Shown: piece by piece, positions 8,133 through 16,290 of the stretch | Numbering within the stretch: position 1 is the first letter of the stretch | Layout of the letters: each line of letters opens with the position of its first letter | Assembly (NCBI RefSeq): GCF_000718165.1 | Contig: NZ_JOEY01000033.1 | Coordinates: forward strand, 124,001-188,000 | DNA length: 64,000 nt | Direction of reading: 5' to 3' | From: Streptomyces fulvoviolaceus | GTDB taxonomy: Bacteria > Actinomycetota > Actinomycetes > Streptomycetales > Streptomycetaceae | Made by a program: the position numbers and the translations under genes | Notes under the pieces: model-generated | Told to the model about the DNA's origin: nothing | The model's input: the letters and a program-made list of their open reading frames with translations, nothing else | Databases searched by the model: none

Positions 8133-8819
8133 TCAGGCCGGCGGGCGGGAGCCGCCGCCGATCTCGCCCTTCCAGCGCCGGTACAGGCCGTGTTCGACGC
8201 CCGCCGCGTCCAGTACGCGCCCGGCGACGAAGTCCACGAGGTCCTGGATGTGGGTCGCGCCCGAGTAGAAGCCCGGTGAGGCCGGCACGACGCTCGCACC
8301 GGCGTCGTCCAGGGCGACGAGGTGCCGGAGCGTCTGCCCGTTCAGCGGGGTCTCCCGTACGGCGACGACCAGCGTGCGGCGCTCCTTGAGGGTCACGCTC
8401 GCGGCGCGCTGCAGCAGGTCCTTGGAGAGCCCGAGGGCGACTCCGGCGACGCATGCCGTCGACGCGGGCACGATCAGCATGCCCTTCGAGGGGTACGACC
8501 CCGAGGACGGCCCGGCCGCGAGGTCCCCGGCGTGCCAGTACCGCACTGCGCTGATGTCCGCGTCGAAGGTCCCGGGCTTCCCGTCGGCGCCCCGGGCCAG
8601 CCATTCCCGCAGGTCCTCCTGCCAGTGCGCGTCCCGGAAGGAGATCCCCGTCTCGTCCAGCAGCGTGAGCCGCGAGGCCCGGCTGACGACCAGGTCGACG
8701 CTCTCGCCGGCGCCGAGGAGCGCACGGAGCACGGAAGCGGCATACGGGGTGCCGGAGGCGCCGGACACCCCTACGATCCAAGGCGTACGCCGCGTCTCTC
8801 CTGGCTTGACTGGGTTCAC
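8133..8819 (-). CDS. UbiX-like flavin prenyltransferase for menaquinone synthesis
   Basis: 228 residues, starting at GTG 8819. The N-terminal WIVGVSGASGTPYAASVLRA is the FMN-binding signature of UbiX/Pad1 proteins, followed by the SRASRLTLLDET and LIVPASTACVAGVALGLSKD blocks and the VVAVRETPLN active-site loop. Such enzymes prenylate FMN to make the cofactor of UbiD decarboxylases. A UbiD-like partner lies at 10405-11862, so this protein very probably supplies its prenyl-FMN (the role assigned to MqnM). The frame is open far upstream, but that extension would run antisense through the rhomboid gene and is not credible. Confidence 0.9.
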   Translation of the reverse strand: MNPVKPGETRRTPWIVGVSGASGTPYAASVLRALLGAGESVDLVVSRASRLTLLDETGISFRDAHWQEDLREWLARGADGKPGTFDADISAVRYWHAGDLAAGPSSGSYPSKGMLIVPASTACVAGVALGLSKDLLQRAASVTLKERRTLVVAVRETPLNGQTLRHLVALDDAGASVVPASPGFYSGATHIQDLVDFVAGRVLDAAGVEHGLYRRWKGEIGGGSRPPA

Positions 8820-8910
8820 AACCCCGAGCCTATCCGGCGTCGCAGGGTGGGAACCGGTCAAGGGGGCCCGACCGTTCTCCGGAGGGAACGAGTGAGCACT
8901 GGGGGGTGCC

Positions 8911-9516
8911 ATGCCGGGTACTGAGCTCGAGCGGTCGCGCGGTGATCGCGTGAAGGTCGCGGCCGGGCTGATGGTGGGCTGGGTCGCGCTGTTGTGGCTG
9001 CTGGAAGTGGTCGACGTGATCAGCGGCCATGCGCTGGACGGCCTCGGCATCACCCCGCGCACCCCCTCCGAACTGGTCGACGTCGTCCCGGCCGCCTTCC
9101 TCCACTTCGGCTTCGCCCATGTGGCCGCCAACACCGTCCCGCTGCTGGTCATGGGCTTCCTCGCGGCACTCGGCGGCCTGCGCCGGTTCGCCGCGGTGTG
9201 CGCGCTGATCATCGTGGCGGACGGTCTGGGTGTGTGGCTCATCGCCCCGGCGCACACCAACACCGCGGGCGCCTCCGGCCTGATCTTCGGCCTCTTCGGC
9301 TTCCTGCTGGTCAGCGGCTTCGTCGAGCGCCGGCCGCTCGGTGTCCTGGTCGGCCTGCTGGTCGGCGCGGTGTGGGGCGGCTCGATCCTCGCCGGCCTCG
9401 CGCCCACGCAGACGGGCGTCAGCTGGCAGGCCCACCTGGTCGGCCTGGTGTCGGGGGTGGCGGCGGCGTTCTGGTTCCGCCGCCGGATCCCGACCACTCC
9501 CGCGCTTATACGGTGA
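8911..9516 (+). CDS. Rhomboid-family intramembrane serine protease
   Basis: 201 residues with about six membrane helices. Hallmarks are HFGFAHVAANTVPLLVMG (the HxxxN-like region), GASGLIFGLFG with catalytic Ser122, and WQAHLVGLVSG with His175. Rhomboids cut transmembrane segments of other proteins in the bilayer. It is transcribed against the surrounding menaquinone genes and its 3' end overlaps the UbiA-like gene by 11 bp. Its substrate is unknown. Confidence 0.9.
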   Translation: MPGTELERSRGDRVKVAAGLMVGWVALLWLLEVVDVISGHALDGLGITPRTPSELVDVVPAAFLHFGFAHVAANTVPLLVMGFLAALGGLRRFAAVCALIIVADGLGVWLIAPAHTNTAGASGLIFGLFGFLLVSGFVERRPLGVLVGLLVGAVWGGSILAGLAPTQTGVSWQAHLVGLVSGVAAAFWFRRRIPTTPALIR

Positions 9517-10408
9517 GCCCGCGCACCAGCAGATCCAGCAGCGCGCACACGAACAGGGCGATCCCGATGAACCCGTTGACGCTGAAGAACGCCCGGTTCA
9601 GGCGGGACAAGTCATGGGGGCGCACGATGTTGTGCTCGTAGACGAACGCCGCCGCGACGATCACCAGGCCCAGCCAGAAGAACCCGCCCGCGTCGGTCGC
9701 CGCCGCGTACCAGATGAACAACCCGGTCGTCAGCGCGTGACAGACCCGCGCGCCCCAGACCGCGGCAGGGATGCCGAAGCGGGCGGGCACGGACATCACG
9801 CCGATCTCCCGGTCGGTCTCGATGTCCTGGCTGGCGTAGATGAGGTCGAAGCCGCCGATCCAGATGCCGACCGCCAGGCCGAGGATCACCGCGTCCCAGG
9901 ACCACTCACCGGTGATCGCGAGCCAGCCGCCGACCGGGCCCATCGCCTGGGCGAGGCCGAGGATCGCCTGGGGGAAGTTCGTGAACCGCTTCCCGTACGG
10001 ATAGACCACCATCGGGATCACCGCGATGGGGGCCAACGCCAGACACAGCGGGTTCAGCAGCGCCGCCGAGCCCAGGAAGATCACCAGCGCGATCAGCGCA
10101 CCCGTCCAGGCGTGCTTCACCGTCATCGCGCCCGTCACCAGCTCACGGTGTGCCGTCCGCGGATTCCGTGCGTCGATCTCGCGGTCGATGATCCGGTTCA
10201 CCGCCATCGCGAAGGTCCGCAGACCCACCATGCAGATGGTCACCAGGAGCAGCCGGCCCCAGTGGATGTTCCCGTCCCACTGGAACATCGCGGTCAGCGC
10301 GGCGATGTAGGCGAAGGGCAGCGCGAAGACCGAGTGCTCGATCATCACGAGGCGGAGGAAGGCCTTGGTGCGTCCCGGCTGCGGGATCGCGGCAGCGGCT
10401 GAGCTCAC
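9506..10408 (-). CDS. mqnP: UbiA-like prenyltransferase, menaquinone pathway
   Basis: A 300-residue integral membrane prenyltransferase starting at GTG 10408, which overlaps the ubiD-like stop as GTGA. The two Asp-rich motifs that bind Mg2+ and the prenyl diphosphate are visible: AVNRIIDREIDARNPRTAHR and YASQDIETDREIGVMSVPAR. It belongs to the 4-hydroxybenzoate polyprenyltransferase-like branch that in futalosine-pathway organisms prenylates 1,4-dihydroxy-6-naphthoate. Eight to nine helices are apparent. Confidence 0.9.
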   Translation of the reverse strand: MSSAAAAIPQPGRTKAFLRLVMIEHSVFALPFAYIAALTAMFQWDGNIHWGRLLLVTICMVGLRTFAMAVNRIIDREIDARNPRTAHRELVTGAMTVKHAWTGALIALVIFLGSAALLNPLCLALAPIAVIPMVVYPYGKRFTNFPQAILGLAQAMGPVGGWLAITGEWSWDAVILGLAVGIWIGGFDLIYASQDIETDREIGVMSVPARFGIPAAVWGARVCHALTTGLFIWYAAATDAGGFFWLGLVIVAAAFVYEHNIVRPHDLSRLNRAFFSVNGFIGIALFVCALLDLLVRGLTV

Positions 10409-11862
10409 AGACCGTACTCCTTCCACCGGCGGTCGACCTTCGCCGCCGTCTCCGGGTCGGACAGCACCATCTCGGGCCATCCGCCGTCCCGCGTGTAGCC
10501 CTCCTCGGGCCACTTCCTCGTCGCGTCGATCCCCGCCTTGCCGCCCCAGAACTGCTGGTAGGAGGCGTGGTCGAGGTGGTCGACGGGTCCCTCTACGACG
10601 CTGAGGTCGCGGGCGTAGTCCGTGTTGCCGAGCGCGCGCCACGCGACCTCGTGCAGATCGTGGACATCGCAGTCGGAGTCGACGACCACGATCAGCTTCG
10701 TCAGGGACATCATGTGTGCCCCCCAGATCGCGTGCATCACCTTCTGCGCGTGCTTCGGGTACTTCTTGTCGATCGAGACGATCGCGCAGTTGTGGAAGCC
10801 GCCGGCTTCCGGCAGGTGGTAGTCCACGATGTCCGGCACGATGATCTTCAGCAGCGGGAGGAAGAAGCGTTCGGTCGCACGACCCAGCGGTCCGTCCTCC
10901 GTCGGGGGGCGGCCTACGACGATCGACTGCAGCAGGGGCCGACGGCGCATCGTGACGCAGTCGATCTTCAGCGCCGGGAAGGGCTCCTGCGGGGTGTAGA
11001 ACCCGGTGTGGTCGCCGAAGGGGCCCTCGGGGAGCATCTCGCCGGGCTCCAGCCAGCCCTCGATCACGACCTCCGCCTGCGCCGGGACCTGGAGCGGGAC
11101 CGTCTTGCAGTCCACCATCTCGATCCGCTTGCCCGCGATGAACCCGGCGAAGAGGTACTCGTCGATGTCACCGGGGAGCGGGGCCGTGGAGGCGTACGTC
11201 ACCGCCGGCGGACAGCCGAACGCGATGGCCACCGGGAGTCGCTCACCCCGCCGCGCCGCCACCTGGTAGTGGTTCCGGCTGTCCTTGTGGATCTGCCAGT
11301 GCATGCCGATCGTGCGCTTGTCGTGGCGCTGGAGGCGGTACAGGCCGAGGTTCCGGATCCCGCTCTCCGGGTCCTTCGTGTGGGTGAGCCCCAGGTTGAA
11401 GAAGGAGCCGCCGTCCTGCGGCCAGGTGAAGAGAGCGGGGAGCTGGTCGAGGTCGACCTCGTCGCCGTGGAGCTCGATCTCCTGCACCGGCGCGCTGTCG
11501 GACTTCACCTTCTTCGGCGGTACGTGCGTCATCGCGCCGAGTTTCCCGAAGGCCTCGCGCACTCCGACGAAGCCGTGCGGCAGCTCGGGGCGCAGCAGCC
11601 CGCCGATCCTCTCGGAGATCTCGCCGTACGACTTCAGCCCCAGGGCCTTCAGCAGGCGGCGGTCGGTCCCGAAGACGTTCATCGCGAGGGGCATCCGGGA
11701 GCCCTTCACGTTCTCGAAGAGCAGCGCGGGGCCGCCCGCCTTCTGCACCCGGTCGACGATCTCCCCGACCTCCAGATACGGGTCCACCTCGGCCTTGACG
11801 CGCTTGAGGTCGCCCTCGCGTTCCAGGGCCCTGAGCAGGGAGCGGAGATCGTCGTAAGCCAT
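10405..11862 (-). CDS. mqnL: UbiD-like decarboxylase, menaquinone SCO4490 family
   Basis: 485 residues of the UbiD family in its menaquinone branch. It removes the carboxyl of the prenylated dihydroxynaphthoate using prenyl-FMN made by the UbiX-like protein. Conserved blocks include MNVFGTDRRLLKALG, IGMHWQIHKDS, the acidic EGPFGDHTGFYTPQEPFPAL with active-site acids, and VVDSDCDVHDLHEVAW. It is the upstream member of the coupled pair with mqnP. The start ATG 11862 has only a weak ribosome site. Confidence 0.93.
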   Translation of the reverse strand: MAYDDLRSLLRALEREGDLKRVKAEVDPYLEVGEIVDRVQKAGGPALLFENVKGSRMPLAMNVFGTDRRLLKALGLKSYGEISERIGGLLRPELPHGFVGVREAFGKLGAMTHVPPKKVKSDSAPVQEIELHGDEVDLDQLPALFTWPQDGGSFFNLGLTHTKDPESGIRNLGLYRLQRHDKRTIGMHWQIHKDSRNHYQVAARRGERLPVAIAFGCPPAVTYASTAPLPGDIDEYLFAGFIAGKRIEMVDCKTVPLQVPAQAEVVIEGWLEPGEMLPEGPFGDHTGFYTPQEPFPALKIDCVTMRRRPLLQSIVVGRPPTEDGPLGRATERFFLPLLKIIVPDIVDYHLPEAGGFHNCAIVSIDKKYPKHAQKVMHAIWGAHMMSLTKLIVVVDSDCDVHDLHEVAWRALGNTDYARDLSVVEGPVDHLDHASYQQFWGGKAGIDATRKWPEEGYTRDGGWPEMVLSDPETAAKVDRRWKEYGL

Positions 11863-11948
11863 GCGTCCCAGTATCGGCCACCCGCTACGCTGGCCCGGTC
11901 ACCGGGGCCGTCACCGGGGCCGTCTCACTTCATGGGGAGCGCACGACC

Positions 11949-12290
11949 ATGCTCAGGTATCTGCCGTTCTTGCTGGTCCTGGCTCTGTGGATCTACGCCT
12001 TCGTCGACTGCCTGAACACCCCCGAGAAGGAGGTGCGCGGGCTGCCGAAGGTGGTCTGGATCATCATCATCCTGCTCTTCGGCGAGGTGCTGATCGGCCC
12101 CGTCGCCTGGCTCGTCGCGGGCAAGGTGCGGCAGGCACCGGCGAACGGCCCCGCCGCCCAGGGCCGCTGGGTCGCTCCCGACGACAACCCCGAGTTCCTG
12201 AAGTCCCTCAACGAGGACGACAGGACGAGGGACGACGAGAAGCGGGACGACAGGACGACGGACGACGAGACGCCCCCCAAGACCGACTGA
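11949..12290 (+). CDS. Small membrane protein with PLD-nuclease N-terminal (PLDc_N) domain
   Basis: 113 residues. A first helix (residues 1-20, MLRYLPFLLVLALWIYAFVD), the motif CLNTPEKEVRGLPKVVWI, and a second helix (about 34-58) are characteristic of PLDc_N membrane proteins. The acidic/Arg-rich tail DDRTRDDEKRDDRTTDDE contains an imperfect internal repeat. No phospholipase catalytic domain is attached. Function unknown; it is divergent from the ubiD-like gene. Confidence 0.85.
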   Translation: MLRYLPFLLVLALWIYAFVDCLNTPEKEVRGLPKVVWIIIILLFGEVLIGPVAWLVAGKVRQAPANGPAAQGRWVAPDDNPEFLKSLNEDDRTRDDEKRDDRTTDDETPPKTD

Positions 12291-12396
12291 CGCCGAGGAG
12301 GGGCCGAGAGGCGTGCAGGTTGTACGCCGACGAGCCTCCCGAAACGGACAGTGCGCCCCTGGGCCGAGCGCCGCCCGGCCCGGACACTTACCTCGC

Positions 12397-13794
12397 ATGA
12401 CGACTGCTCCCGCCGACTCCACCGGCACCCTCGCCCCCGAATACGGTGACAAGGTCATCGCCGTCGAGGCGGCGGGCTCGGAACCCATCCCCGACGCCGA
12501 ACGCCACGGCTCCCCGCTCCAGTTGCTGTGGACCTGGGCCTCCCCGAACATCGAGTTCGCGACCGTCTACATCGGCGTGATCTCGGTGCTGTTCTTCGGT
12601 CTGGACTTCTGGCAGGCGACGGCCGCGCTGCTGCTGGGCACGGCCCTCGGCTCCCTGACCCAGGGCATCCTCTCCCTCGACGGCCCCCGCTTCGGCGTCC
12701 CGCAGATGGCGATCGGCCGCTTCGCCTTCGGCTTCCGGGGCAACCTGCTCCCGTCGGGTGTGAACGCACTGGTCGCGGGTGTCGGCTGGTTCGCGGTCAA
12801 CAGTGTGAGCGCGGCTTTCGCGCTGAACACGCTGACGGACCTACGACCGCTGCCGTCGCTGTTGATCGTGGTCGCGGCCGAGATCGTGATCGGCTTCATC
12901 GGCCACAACTTCGTCCACGCCTTCGAGAAGTACGCGTTCCCGGTGCTCGCAGTGATCTTCCTGCTCGCCGGCGTCTGGACCTTCGAGGAGGCCGACCTCG
13001 GCGGCTCCGGCGCGGGCGGCGGCATCGGCGGCTTCCTGCTGGCGTTCAGCACGGCCTGGGGCTACGCGGCGGGCTGGAACCCGGGCTCCTCGGACTACTC
13101 CCGCTACCTCCCGCGCACGGCGAACCGCTTCAAGACGGCGCTGTACCCGGCCGTCGGTCTCTTCGTCTCCATCGCGATCGTGTCGGTGATCGGCGCGGCC
13201 TCGGCGACGATCGTCGCCCCGCAGGACGCCACCCCGACGGCCGCCTTCACGGGCCATCTCCCGAGCTGGCTCAGCCACTTGGTCCTGCTCGCCATCATCC
13301 TCGGCGCGATCTCCGCGAACGCGTTGAACGTCTACTCGTCGGCCATGTCGGTCACCTCGCTCGGCCTCAAGCTCCCGCCGTGGCTCGGCCGCAGCGCCAT
13401 CGTGGTGCTGGCGGGTCTCGCCGGTACGGCGGCGGCGTGGTCGTCGCTCGCGGACGCGGGGCACGCGTACGAGGCGTTCCTGCTGGTGATCGCGTACTGG
13501 ATCGGACCGTGGCTGGGTGTCGTCCTGGTCGAACGGTGGCTGCAGTCCCGTACTCCCCACGAGACCCTGGCCGCACGGCTCGGCGACCGGACCTTCTCCA
13601 ACTGGCCCGGAATCGCCGCCCTGTTGATCGGCATCGCGGTGTCCGTGCCGCTGTTCTCCAACCAGGAGAAGTTCGTGGGGTGGGTGCCGGAGAAGTGGCC
13701 GGCGTTCGGGGACATCACGTGTCTGGTCGGGTTCGTGGTGAGCGCGGGGCTGTACTGGGTGCTGCGGAAGAAGGATCAGCCGACGCCGGCGTAA
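12397..13794 (+). CDS. NCS1-type purine/cytosine permease
   Basis: 465 residues with about twelve membrane helices. The N-terminal region (SPLQLLWTWASPNIEFATVYIG), PQMAIGRFAFGFRGN and WGYAAGWNPGSSDYSRYLPR are landmarks of the nucleobase:cation symporter-1 family, which imports cytosine, purines or related bases. The start ATG 12397 has no ribosome site just upstream, so the transcript may be leaderless. No catabolic gene for bases is adjacent; a cytosine-deaminase-like gene lies 12 kb away. Its 3' end overlaps the next gene by 19 bp, convergently. Confidence 0.9.
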   Translation: MTTAPADSTGTLAPEYGDKVIAVEAAGSEPIPDAERHGSPLQLLWTWASPNIEFATVYIGVISVLFFGLDFWQATAALLLGTALGSLTQGILSLDGPRFGVPQMAIGRFAFGFRGNLLPSGVNALVAGVGWFAVNSVSAAFALNTLTDLRPLPSLLIVVAAEIVIGFIGHNFVHAFEKYAFPVLAVIFLLAGVWTFEEADLGGSGAGGGIGGFLLAFSTAWGYAAGWNPGSSDYSRYLPRTANRFKTALYPAVGLFVSIAIVSVIGAASATIVAPQDATPTAAFTGHLPSWLSHLVLLAIILGAISANALNVYSSAMSVTSLGLKLPPWLGRSAIVVLAGLAGTAAAWSSLADAGHAYEAFLLVIAYWIGPWLGVVLVERWLQSRTPHETLAARLGDRTFSNWPGIAALLIGIAVSVPLFSNQEKFVGWVPEKWPAFGDITCLVGFVVSAGLYWVLRKKDQPTPA

Positions 13795-14438
13795 GCCTGC
13801 TCGACGTGGTCGACCTTGATGTACCGGGGGCCGAACTCCTCTTCGATGAGGGGTTCGGCCTTCTTGGGGTCGTCGACCCCGACATGCACGAACCCCCGCT
13901 CGTCCACGCCGACTTCGCGCATCGCGAAGGTGCCGTCCCAGCGGTTCATGTCCTCGCTGATCCGGTCGGCGAGGCCGTCGAGGTGTGTGCGGGTGACGTC
14001 GGTGTCGTACAGCCGGATCTTCACGCCCTTCTCGGCGGCACCGCAGACGTCGGCGTCGAATTCGGCGGAGGGGATGCGCCAGATCTTCAGGGTGTCGTGG
14101 GGCTCGTCGACGGACAGGCCGGTGTAGACGGCAGCGTGACGGGGGCGGGCGTCCAGGTCGATGTAGGCCAGCGTCCGGTAGAACGGGGTGTCGTCGGTGC
14201 CGCCCTCGGCGTCCGGGAAACCGGGGAGGGTATCGAGGGGTTGGGTGCCGACGCATTGGCCATCGCCCGTCGGTGCGGCGTTCGTCGGTGCGGCGCTCGT
14301 CGGTGCGGCGCTCGCCCTGGGGTCGGCCAGGAGACCGCCCTCGCTGTGGCCGGTCTCCAGCTCGTCGATGTACAGCGCGGCGCCCAGCACCACGCCGGCG
14401 GTCGCGAGGGCCGCCGCGATCCAGCTCCGGTTCCTCAT
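13776..14438 (-). CDS. Exported or membrane-anchored hypothetical protein
   Basis: 220 residues starting at ATG 14438. A signal or anchor helix occupies residues 6-24 (WIAAALATAGVVLGAALYI). An Ala/Pro/Thr linker follows, encoded by three 15-bp repeats at 14269-14313 (APTSAAPTNAAPT). The remaining 150 residues form a soluble domain rich in Asp/Glu, with two Cys that could form a disulfide. I recognise no family. It is convergent with the permease and divergent from the secreted peptidase. Confidence 0.7.
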   Translation of the reverse strand: MRNRSWIAAALATAGVVLGAALYIDELETGHSEGGLLADPRASAAPTSAAPTNAAPTGDGQCVGTQPLDTLPGFPDAEGGTDDTPFYRTLAYIDLDARPRHAAVYTGLSVDEPHDTLKIWRIPSAEFDADVCGAAEKGVKIRLYDTDVTRTHLDGLADRISEDMNRWDGTFAMREVGVDERGFVHVGVDDPKKAEPLIEEEFGPRYIKVDHVEQAYAGVG

Positions 14439-14704
14439 GTGACTGTGACGCCGGAGGAAGCGGAAGGGTTCGGCCGACGGGTCCTCCTTGCCGACGGCAC
14501 GTCGAAGGTGTCGCGGCCGGGTCAATGACAGTCCGTGACCTGTGGATCGGCCATTCGGCCGGGGGCGCGGGCGGCAACCCTCGTCAACCTGGCTCTTCGG
14601 CCGAGGCGTACCGGGCGTGAGTGAACCGAGAGTAGGGGTGCGGCCGTCGCTGACGGACTCCCCCGCGCCCCGGAGTTCCCCACGCCCCAGAAGGAGCCCC
14701 CGTC

Positions 14705-16240
14705 ATGCACACCGTGCACAAGGCCGCCCTCGCCGCCGTCGGCCTGCTCGCCAGCCTCTGCGTACCCGGCGTCACGCACACCGCCCAGGCGACGGCCGCC
14801 GGTACCGCCACGGCCACCCCCGACCACCCCGCCGCCCTCACCCGCTACTACGACCAGCGCCCTGCCTGGCACCGCTGCGACAAGCACCACACCGTCGCCT
14901 ACCAGTGCGCCCACATCACCGTCCCCCTCGACTACAACCGCCCGACCGGCCCCACTCTCCGCCTCAAGATCTCTCGCATACGGACCAGTACGCCCGGCAG
15001 ACGCCACGGCGTCCTGCTGTCCGACCCCGGCGGTCCGGGCGCACCGGGACTCGACGAACCGCTCCGGATGAAGGCCGACCTCTCGAAGATCGTCAAGGAG
15101 CGCTACGACCTGGTCGGCTTCGATCCGCGTGGTCTGGCCACCAGCAGCCCGCTGCACTGCGGCCTCACCTGGGGCGAGGTGAGCCCGATGCTGCACCCCT
15201 ACCGCGCCGCCACCTTCGCCAAGGACACGGCCCGCGCCCGCGACATCGCCGCCAAGTGCACCGCCCGCAACAGTGCGGTGCTGCCGTACATCAACACCCG
15301 CAACACCGCACGCGACATGGACGTCATCCGCGGTGTGCTCGGGGAGAAGAAGATCTCCTACTTCGGTCTGTCGTACGGCACCTATCTGGGCGCCGTCTAC
15401 ACCCAGCTCTTCCCCGAGCGCAGCGACCGCGTCGTCCTCGACAGCGCCGTCGACCCGAACCACTTCGGGCGGGGCGCGATGCAGGCCTGGGCCACCGGCA
15501 CCGAGCCCGCGTTCCGCGACTGGAGCCGGCTGATCGCCCGCCGCGACGGCACCTATCACCTCGGCGACACCGCCGCGAAGGTCCGCGACACCTTCCGCCG
15601 GCTGGTCACCCGCGCCGACCGCACGCCCCTGCTCTACGAGGGCAAGGACGTCGAGCACCAGGGCATGACACTCACCGGCGCCGACATCCGCGACTGGCTG
15701 CGGGAGGAGTTCTTCAACGCGCCCTACCAGGCAGCCCGCGAGATCGTCACCCTGCGGAAGTCCGAGACCGCCCGCCCGGACCCGTCGTCGGACGGCGGCC
15801 GGGCGGCCTCCGTGGGCGACAACACCACGGGCCTCCTCTGGGCCGTCCTGTGCGGCGACAACTCCGCGACCTGGCCGCGCGATCCGGCCACGTACCGGTC
15901 CGACGCCCGCCGCGACAGCGCCCGTTACCCGCTGTACGGGGACTTCGCCGCGAACATCACGCCCTGCGCGTTCTGGCCGCGCGGCTCCGAACCGGCCACA
16001 CACGTCGACAACACCGTCGGCGCACTCGTCGTACAGAACCAGTGGGACTCCCAGACACCGCTGACCGAGGGCCTGGCCATGCACCGCGCGCTGCACGGCT
16101 CGCGGCTGGTGTACGTCCGCGGCGGCCGGGGACATGGCGTGTACGGCATACCGGGCACCCCCGCGTGCGCGACGCGCGCGGTGGACGCCTACCTGGTCGG
16201 GGGCCGGCTCCCGGCGCACGACGTGACGTGTCATGCGTAG
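14705..16240 (+). CDS. Secreted tripeptidyl aminopeptidase-like alpha/beta hydrolase
   Basis: 511 residues starting at ATG 14705 after AGAAGGAG. A signal peptide spans roughly residues 1-30. The oxyanion strand LLSDPGGPGAPG, nucleophile elbow GLSYGTYLGA with Ser223, the Asp in VVQNQWDSQTPL and the His in GGRGHGVYG give a catalytic triad. The C-terminal TAP-like domain is typical of Streptomyces secreted tripeptidyl aminopeptidases (Slp/Tap type), which trim N-terminal tripeptides from extracellular peptides. Cys pairs suggest disulfides. Confidence 0.9.
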   Translation: MHTVHKAALAAVGLLASLCVPGVTHTAQATAAGTATATPDHPAALTRYYDQRPAWHRCDKHHTVAYQCAHITVPLDYNRPTGPTLRLKISRIRTSTPGRRHGVLLSDPGGPGAPGLDEPLRMKADLSKIVKERYDLVGFDPRGLATSSPLHCGLTWGEVSPMLHPYRAATFAKDTARARDIAAKCTARNSAVLPYINTRNTARDMDVIRGVLGEKKISYFGLSYGTYLGAVYTQLFPERSDRVVLDSAVDPNHFGRGAMQAWATGTEPAFRDWSRLIARRDGTYHLGDTAAKVRDTFRRLVTRADRTPLLYEGKDVEHQGMTLTGADIRDWLREEFFNAPYQAAREIVTLRKSETARPDPSSDGGRAASVGDNTTGLLWAVLCGDNSATWPRDPATYRSDARRDSARYPLYGDFAANITPCAFWPRGSEPATHVDNTVGALVVQNQWDSQTPLTEGLAMHRALHGSRLVYVRGGRGHGVYGIPGTPACATRAVDAYLVGGRLPAHDVTCHA

Positions 16241-16290
16241 TCCCGGAGCCGCCCCCGACCGAGCTCACCGGCTGAGGGGTTTCCCCGGGC

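Noticed and set aside
8820..9548. Leftward open frame extending the UbiX-like gene through the rhomboid gene
   Set aside because: The extension is Arg/Pro/Ser-rich, antisense to a gene with a full rhomboid motif set, and a family-length product starts at GTG 8819.
12291..12396. Possible riboswitch before the NCS1 permease
   Set aside because: No TPP, purine or other aptamer core could be recognised in the 106 bp.
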